From an uncultured bacterium (GTDB taxonomy: Bacteria; Bacteroidota; Bacteroidia; Sphingobacteriales; Sphingobacteriaceae): a stretch of DNA of 64,000 nucleotides. This document shows, one piece after another, positions 63,090 to 64,000 of the stretch; the stretch's first letter is position 1, and each line of letters opens with the position of its first letter. A program made the translations under genes and the position numbers. The DNA is taken from NCBI GenBank assembly GCA_903828245.1, contig CAIKLP010000037.1, positions 1 through 64,000 on the forward strand, written 5' to 3'. The notes under the pieces were generated by a model. It saw only the letters and a list, made by a program, of their open reading frames with translations. It had not been told where the DNA came from and made no database searches.

Positions 63090-64000
63090 ATGAAAAAAAG
63101 TTTATTAATTTTTGCATTAAGTATGGTCAACTATGCTTATGCACAACAAAAAGAAAATATCATATTCGCTGGAGCTACTATTCATATTGGGAATGGCGAG
63201 CTTATAGAAAATGGAACAATCCATATTAAAAATGGAATTATTGTTGCAATAGATAATGAGCCATCTGCCAATGCTACGATTGACCCAACCGCAATCGTAG
63301 TTAACGCGAAGGGTAAACATATTTATCCTGGTTTAATTGCGCCCTATAGTAGATTAGGTTTAGAAGAAGTAGAAGCCGTGCGGGCCACCTTAGATTATCG
63401 CGAAGTGGGAGAATTAAATCCAAATGTGCGCGCCCTGATTTCTTATAATACAGATTCGAAATTAATTCCAACGGTGCGGAGTAATGGCGTGCTAACAGCA
63501 ATGACGGTGCCCGAAGGCGGAATTGTTACGGGCAGTAGTTCTTTAATGAAATTAGCGGGTTGGAATTGGGAAGATGCCGTATATAAAGCCGATGTAGGAA
63601 TTCATTTAAATTGGCCGACTATGCGTATTTACAGTGCTTCCTGGGCACCATCTGCCGAAGACCAAAAATCCAATACCGAAAAAAGATTTATAGAATTAAG
63701 AAAATTTTTTAATCAAGCAAAAGCATACAATGAAATAAGTCGCCCTTTAGTTAAAAACTTAAAGTTTGCTGCCATGCAGGATTTATTTTCTGGCAAGAAA
63801 AAATTATTTATTGCAGCAGATTATTCAAAAGATATTATTGCTGCTGTAAACTTTTCAAAAGAATTTGGTATTACGCCAATTATAGTAGGTGCTCGAGACG
63901 CGCATTTAGTGTTGAATTTTTTAAAAGAAAATAATATTGCCATTATTTTAGAAAACGCCCATTCACTTCCGAGTAGAGAAGACGATGACATAGATTTACC
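63090..64000 (+). CDS. Secreted amidohydrolase-like protein, N-terminal part
   Basis: The frame starts at ATG 63090 after a ten-base gap and runs off the right edge (303 codons seen). A signal peptide is visible (MKKSLLIFALSMVNYAYAQ). The amidohydrolase N-terminal motif reads IYPGLIAPYSRLGLEE, in which the His-x-His is replaced by Tyr86-Ser-Arg88, much like the first domain of the upstream protein. The following GWNWEDAVYKADVGIHLNWP and later Rossmann-like text keep the overall fold. It probably lacks metal at that site. It may form a complex with the upstream enzyme. The C-terminal half is outside the window. Confidence 0.85.
   Translation, partial: MKKSLLIFALSMVNYAYAQQKENIIFAGATIHIGNGELIENGTIHIKNGIIVAIDNEPSANATIDPTAIVVNAKGKHIYPGLIAPYSRLGLEEVEAVRATLDYREVGELNPNVRALISYNTDSKLIPTVRSNGVLTAMTVPEGGIVTGSSSLMKLAGWNWEDAVYKADVGIHLNWPTMRIYSASWAPSAEDQKSNTEKRFIELRKFFNQAKAYNEISRPLVKNLKFAAMQDLFSGKKKLFIAADYSKDIIAAVNFSKEFGITPIIVGARDAHLVLNFLKENNIAIILENAHSLPSREDDDIDL

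Noticed and set aside
63137-63145. TTATGCACA within the second amidohydrolase signal peptide
   Set aside because: Lies in coding sequence and stands alone; chance match.
1-64000. tRNA, rRNA, insertion sequences, prophage, CRISPR-Cas, toxin-antitoxin or defence genes
   Set aside because: None were recognised; all sizeable frames are housekeeping, envelope or secreted proteins, and the two gaps over 300 bases show no RNA-gene structure.

Overview
The window reads as chromosomal DNA of a low-GC Bacteroidota bacterium, probably of the Chitinophagales/Sphingobacteriales type (class level is inference). The support is: two very large secreted proteins with type IX secretion (T9SS) C-terminal sorting domains, gldE and gldD, a TonB-dependent receptor with a carboxypeptidase-like leader domain, a DUF4175 protein, TAnnTTTG promoter elements, and almost no Shine-Dalgarno sequences. 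Apart from the two giant genes and some lipoproteins, the content is conserved housekeeping. I see no prophage, IS element, CRISPR array, tRNA or rRNA.

Layout. 1-3.5 kb (minus): start of a TonB-dependent receptor, thiL, nadB. 3.5-3.9 kb: an AT-rich divergent intergenic region with DnaA-box-like 9-mers. 3.9-5.4 kb (plus): nadA and a gamma-carbonic-anhydrase-like gene. 5.4-8.8 kb (minus): an Ig-like lipoprotein and mnmG. 8.8-9.6 kb: an 800-base non-coding region carrying three 16-base parS-like sites. 9.6-22.2 kb (plus): one 4191-residue T9SS cargo protein. 22.3-30.5 kb: an Lrp-type regulator, then a minus-strand run (TIP30-like Rossmann protein, ybeY, DUF4175 coiled-coil protein, rarA, rsmI-like methyltransferase, aminotransferase). 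30.6-36.5 kb (plus): rplM-rpsI-rpsB-tsf, then pyrH-frr-mqnD-hldD with stop/start overlaps. 36.7-41.2 kb: a second T9SS cargo protein. 41.2-44.2 kb (minus): rng, a 29-residue basic ribosomal-type protein, a TPR protein and an HU-family protein. 44.4-47.8 kb (plus): mutY-ssb-gldE-gldD. 47.8-56.2 kb: a PD40/BamA-like fusion, MBL hydrolase, LolC/E-like permease, mqnB, a PTPS/QueD-family gene with folE, rbfA, a glycosyltransferase. 56.3-64 kb: MsbA-like exporter, hflX, a membrane-anchored cytochrome c, and two amidohydrolases, the last cut by the window edge.

How it fits together. The early genes make NAD (nadA, nadB) and thiamine diphosphate (thiL). mqnD and mqnB point to the futalosine route to menaquinone, consistent with a respiratory cell that also has the membrane cytochrome c. 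hldD, msbA and the LolC/E-like permease serve the Gram-negative outer envelope. gldD and gldE belong to the gliding/T9SS machinery, which would export the two giant proteins.

The most notable non-coding signal is the cluster of parS-like sites beside mnmG, with a DnaA-box-like cluster about 5 kb away. Together they suggest the window lies in the replication-origin domain. This rests on motif reading only. I found no convincing wholly new multi-gene system.
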